26,897 nucleotides of DNA from Syntrophaceae bacterium UBA3084 (GTDB taxonomy: Bacteria; Desulfobacterota; Syntrophia; Syntrophales; UBA6807): positions 1,128 through 28,024 of the forward strand of contig DFBI01000037.1 of the NCBI GenBank assembly GCA_002367335.1. Reading direction: 5' to 3'. Each line of letters starts with the position of its first letter. The stretch's first letter is position 1. Positions 24,479 to 26,897 of the stretch are shown piece by piece. Made by a program: the position numbers and the translations under genes. The notes below the pieces were generated by a model, which saw only the letters and a list, made by a program, of their open reading frames with translations, made no database searches and was not told where the DNA came from.

Positions 24479-25903
24479 TTATGGTGATTTTCTCTTTTTG
24501 AGAGATCCCGGATCTATCTCATATTTTTTGATCCTGTGCCACAGGCTCCTTTCTTTAATCCCCAGAAGTTCTGCTGCTCTTGATTGCACGCCTCCCGTAC
24601 TGATAAGCGCTTCAAGAATTATTTCTTTTTCCAGACTCCTTAATCGATCGTCAATGGATATTCCCACAGCTTCATAAGATTCATGACCCTTATCACGATC
24701 TTGATGACCATAAGCCATTCCTTCCATTCCTGACGATGTCAAAATATTCACCGGGATATCAGATGGTTCAATAAGGCCATTATCTGCCATCAACGCAACC
24801 CTTTCTACGGCATTCCTGAGCTCACGCACATTCCCCGGCCACGAATAATTCATAAAGACCTGCAACGCATCTGAAGAAATTCGCGCCGGTTTCGGAGCTT
24901 TTTCAAGAAAATGACTGATGAGCAAGGGGATATCTTCCTTTCGCTCGCTTAACGGCGGCAATACAAGAGTAAAGACATTAAGGCGATAGTAAAGATCTTC
25001 TCTGAATTTCCCGGCTTCTACCATCTCAGGCAGATTTCTATTTGAAGCGGCGATAAATCGAACATCAATTTTTATTGGACGTGTTCCGCCAACCCGTTCA
25101 AACTCTCTTTCTTCCAGTACACGAAGCAACTTGGCCTGAGTTTCCAAGGCCATATCGCCAATTTCATCCAATAAAATAGTGCCACCGTCCGCTAATTCAA
25201 ATTTTCCTGTTTTACGGGATACTGCCCCTGTGAAAGCACCTTTTTCATGACCAAACAGCTCGCTTTCAAGCAGGTTTTCAGGAATTGCGACACAGCTCAG
25301 CCTTACAAAAGGTTTATCCTTGCGAAGACTGTTATTTACTATACTGGATGCGACAATCTCTTTTCCTGTGCCACTTTCACCCATGATAAGGACTGTCGCA
25401 TCTGTAGGGGCAACCTTAAGGATCTGGCCGAACAACCCCCGCATGGCATCGCTCTGACCGATTATTTCAGGGAAAAACTCTTTTGCCTCAATATTGCTCA
25501 AAAGATTTTTTATCTCTTTAGCAACAAGGTTGAATTGGTCAATTTCGTTAATGTTCAGGTTTTTTTTATCATCCGGATGCCCAGGGAAAATCTGTAGTTC
25601 TTCCGTCTCTTTCACAAACTTCTTCATCGGCCTTAACAATATCCAGGTTATCAGGAGGGCACACAGAAATGTAGCCGCGATAATTACGACAAGCCACAGG
25701 GTACCTTCCCCGGCTGGTTTCACACCTTTTATATAATATTTGCTGTATTGAAAGGTAATGATGCCGGATAGGACAGACAATCCCGTAAAGATAACAGGAA
25801 TAAGAATATAAAGACTGATATTGTATCTGGATTTAGTCGCAAACAACTTCTTCATCATTTTATCTGAAGCTGTTTTCGAACTGTGATTACTACCTTCACT
25901 CAT
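24479..25903 (-). CDS. Membrane-anchored sigma-54-dependent transcription activator
   Basis: A 474-residue enhancer-binding protein that would drive sigma-54 RNA polymerase. The N-terminus has two hydrophobic helices (about 28-52 and 68-90) with a loop of about 15 residues between, then a HAMP-like amphipathic linker (91-145). The AAA+ domain shows Walker A GESGTGKE at 175-182, the sigma-54 contact loop GAFTGA at 222-227, Walker B ILLDEIGD at 243-250, and an arginine-finger region REDLYYRLNVF. A Fis-type helix-turn-helix closes the protein (QSRAAELLGIKERSLWHRIKK). There is no receiver, GAF or PAS domain, so the membrane part may be the sensor. It lies 7 bp after gspF and before the sigma-54 promoter of the pseudopilins. 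Confidence 0.88.
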   Translation of the reverse strand: MSEGSNHSSKTASDKMMKKLFATKSRYNISLYILIPVIFTGLSVLSGIITFQYSKYYIKGVKPAGEGTLWLVVIIAATFLCALLITWILLRPMKKFVKETEELQIFPGHPDDKKNLNINEIDQFNLVAKEIKNLLSNIEAKEFFPEIIGQSDAMRGLFGQILKVAPTDATVLIMGESGTGKEIVASSIVNNSLRKDKPFVRLSCVAIPENLLESELFGHEKGAFTGAVSRKTGKFELADGGTILLDEIGDMALETQAKLLRVLEEREFERVGGTRPIKIDVRFIAASNRNLPEMVEAGKFREDLYYRLNVFTLVLPPLSERKEDIPLLISHFLEKAPKPARISSDALQVFMNYSWPGNVRELRNAVERVALMADNGLIEPSDIPVNILTSSGMEGMAYGHQDRDKGHESYEAVGISIDDRLRSLEKEIILEALISTGGVQSRAAELLGIKERSLWHRIKKYEIDPGSLKKRKSP

Positions 25904-25910
25904 TTAAGTT

Positions 25911-26897
25911 CTAGAATCCTTTCCGGACGATCTTGGTCAAATCCCACATAGGGAGAAATATTGACAGCGCAAAGAATCCGACCACAACTGCCAATCCTAC
26001 TATCAAAACCGGACCAATTGCATCTGACAATCTTTTTACGGCATACTCTACTTCATCGTCATAATGTACTGATATTTCCCGCAACATCTCTTCGAGTTTG
26101 CCGGATTCCTCTCCTACAGCGATCATATCAACAACCATAGGCGTAAAATACTTTGCCGATTTAAGAGGACCAGATATGCCTCGTCCCTCCTCCACCCGAT
26201 CTCTCGTCAGGCTGATCTCTTTTGCTATTACATAATTGCCAATCGTTCCACACAAAATATCCAGGGAATCCAGAACGGGAACACCGCTTGACTGCAAAAT
26301 GGAAAAAACACTGGCAAAGCGTGACATCATTGTTTTGAGAAATAAAGGTCCTGTAACAGGAATATCCAGGGTTAATGTATGCCATAGATACTTTCCCGCC
26401 TCGGTTTCTTTGTAATAATATCTTACAGCTATAATTATAATAATAATCCCCGTTATTATCCACTGCCAGTAATTATCCAGAAACTGGTATAATAATATAC
26501 AAGCACGGGTGGGCAGGGGCAATTCAACTCCGGCACGGGAGAATATTCCTGCAAATTTTGGAATAACAAAGGTAAGCAGTACGATAAAAGCAATTACAAG
26601 GGCAACTAAAACAATAACAGGGTATTGCAGAGCTGACTTGACATCTGATTTAATCTTGTGTTCATGCTCCAATATATAGATTAGACGGCCAAGTACCTCC
26701 GGGAGGGTGCCACTTTGTTCACCTGCCCTGATCATGCTGCAATACAGGGGTGAAAACACCCCTGTATGTTTAGCAAAGGCATCATAAAGAGTCGAGCCTT
26801 CTCTGAGATTTATTGTAATAGAAACAATGATATTTCTCAGTTTTTTGTTCTCTGTCTGGTTTTCCAGAACTCCGAACAACTGTATTATGGGTAAGCC
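25911..26897 (-). CDS. gspF: GspF/PilC-type inner-membrane platform protein (partial, N-terminus beyond window)
   Basis: The frame runs off the right edge of the window; the 329 visible residues start GLPIIQLFGVLENQTENK, a stretch that lies inside normal GspF/PilC proteins (about 400 residues), so roughly 70 are missing. Two T2SSF repeats are visible, each with SGVPVLDSLD- or GSTLYDAF-like helices and an (A/V)GEESGKLEE or AGEQSGTLPE motif. Three hydrophobic segments follow the family pattern: about residues 104-130 and 142-165 of the visible part, and one near the C-terminus. The protein anchors the assembly ATPase to the pseudopilus machinery. The ATPase (GspE/PilB) should lie just outside the window. 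The activator gene follows after 7 bp. Confidence 0.9.
   Translation of the reverse strand, partial: GLPIIQLFGVLENQTENKKLRNIIVSITINLREGSTLYDAFAKHTGVFSPLYCSMIRAGEQSGTLPEVLGRLIYILEHEHKIKSDVKSALQYPVIVLVALVIAFIVLLTFVIPKFAGIFSRAGVELPLPTRACILLYQFLDNYWQWIITGIIIIIIAVRYYYKETEAGKYLWHTLTLDIPVTGPLFLKTMMSRFASVFSILQSSGVPVLDSLDILCGTIGNYVIAKEISLTRDRVEEGRGISGPLKSAKYFTPMVVDMIAVGEESGKLEEMLREISVHYDDEVEYAVKRLSDAIGPVLIVGLAVVVGFFALSIFLPMWDLTKIVRKGF

Noticed and set aside
26464..26897. TTG at 26879 as the start of the GspF-like protein
   Set aside because: The frame stays open to the window edge and the residues before it (GLPIIQ) belong to the family, so the gene is cut off rather than starting there.
1..26897. 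CRISPR array, phage or toxin-antitoxin module
   Set aside because: No regularly spaced repeats, Cas, phage structural or toxin-antitoxin genes are visible on either strand.

Overview
The window looks like a chromosomal segment of an anaerobic Gram-negative bacterium, most likely a deltaproteobacterium (Desulfobacterota, Syntrophus- or Desulfobacter-like). The evidence is a ferredoxin-dependent 2-oxoacid oxidoreductase, a TRAP transporter linked to a GlcD/GlcF-type 2-hydroxyacid dehydrogenase, a sigma-54 activator with a matching sigma-54 promoter, a type II secretion/type IV pilus pseudopilin operon, lipoproteins, and several short hairpin repeats of the kind that litter these genomes. The taxon is inferred from gene style only; no rRNA gene is present.

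Layout. (1) 1-1791, plus strand: end of a 2-oxoacid:ferredoxin oxidoreductase operon (alpha tail, TPP-binding beta, gamma), closed by a double-ACT sensor protein. (2) 2303-8268, plus strand: a catabolic operon of glcD-like flavoprotein, glcF-like Fe-S protein and a complete DctP/DctQ/DctM TRAP transporter, preceded by a sigma-70-like promoter. (3) 8670-12266, plus strand: hisS, aspS and a LysM lipoprotein. (4) 12332-15831, minus strand: a UvrD/PcrA helicase, adk, an unknown lipoprotein and tRNA-Leu(UAA). (5) 16635-19288, plus strand: two overlapping paralogous amidohydrolases of the S-adenosylhomocysteine/methylthioadenosine deaminase family. (6) 19321-26897, minus strand: a secretion/pilus operon in the order GspF (cut by the window edge), sigma-54 activator, GspG, second GspG, GspH, GspI, GspJ and a very large PilX/GspK-like protein.

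The most interesting part is block 6. Its order copies the classical T2SS run F-G-H-I-J-K. A transcription activator predicted to sit in the membrane is inserted between F and G, and the usual GspK position is taken by a 741-residue PilX-type protein. Between the activator gene and the first pseudopilin lie a near-consensus -24/-12 promoter (24275-24290, minus strand) and two identical dyad-containing 15-mers spaced 30 bp apart (24390-24404, 24420-24434). Those 15-mers look like upstream activator sites. Together they form a self-contained, testable regulatory circuit that would let a membrane signal switch on a pseudopilus.

Block 2 reads as uptake plus oxidation of a small 2-hydroxyacid such as lactate or glycolate. 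The oxidised product is a 2-oxoacid, the substrate class of the oxidoreductase in block 1. Repeats are dense: at least five separate inverted-repeat elements occupy intergenic gaps. Two of them share the same terminal sequence around unrelated hairpin cores.
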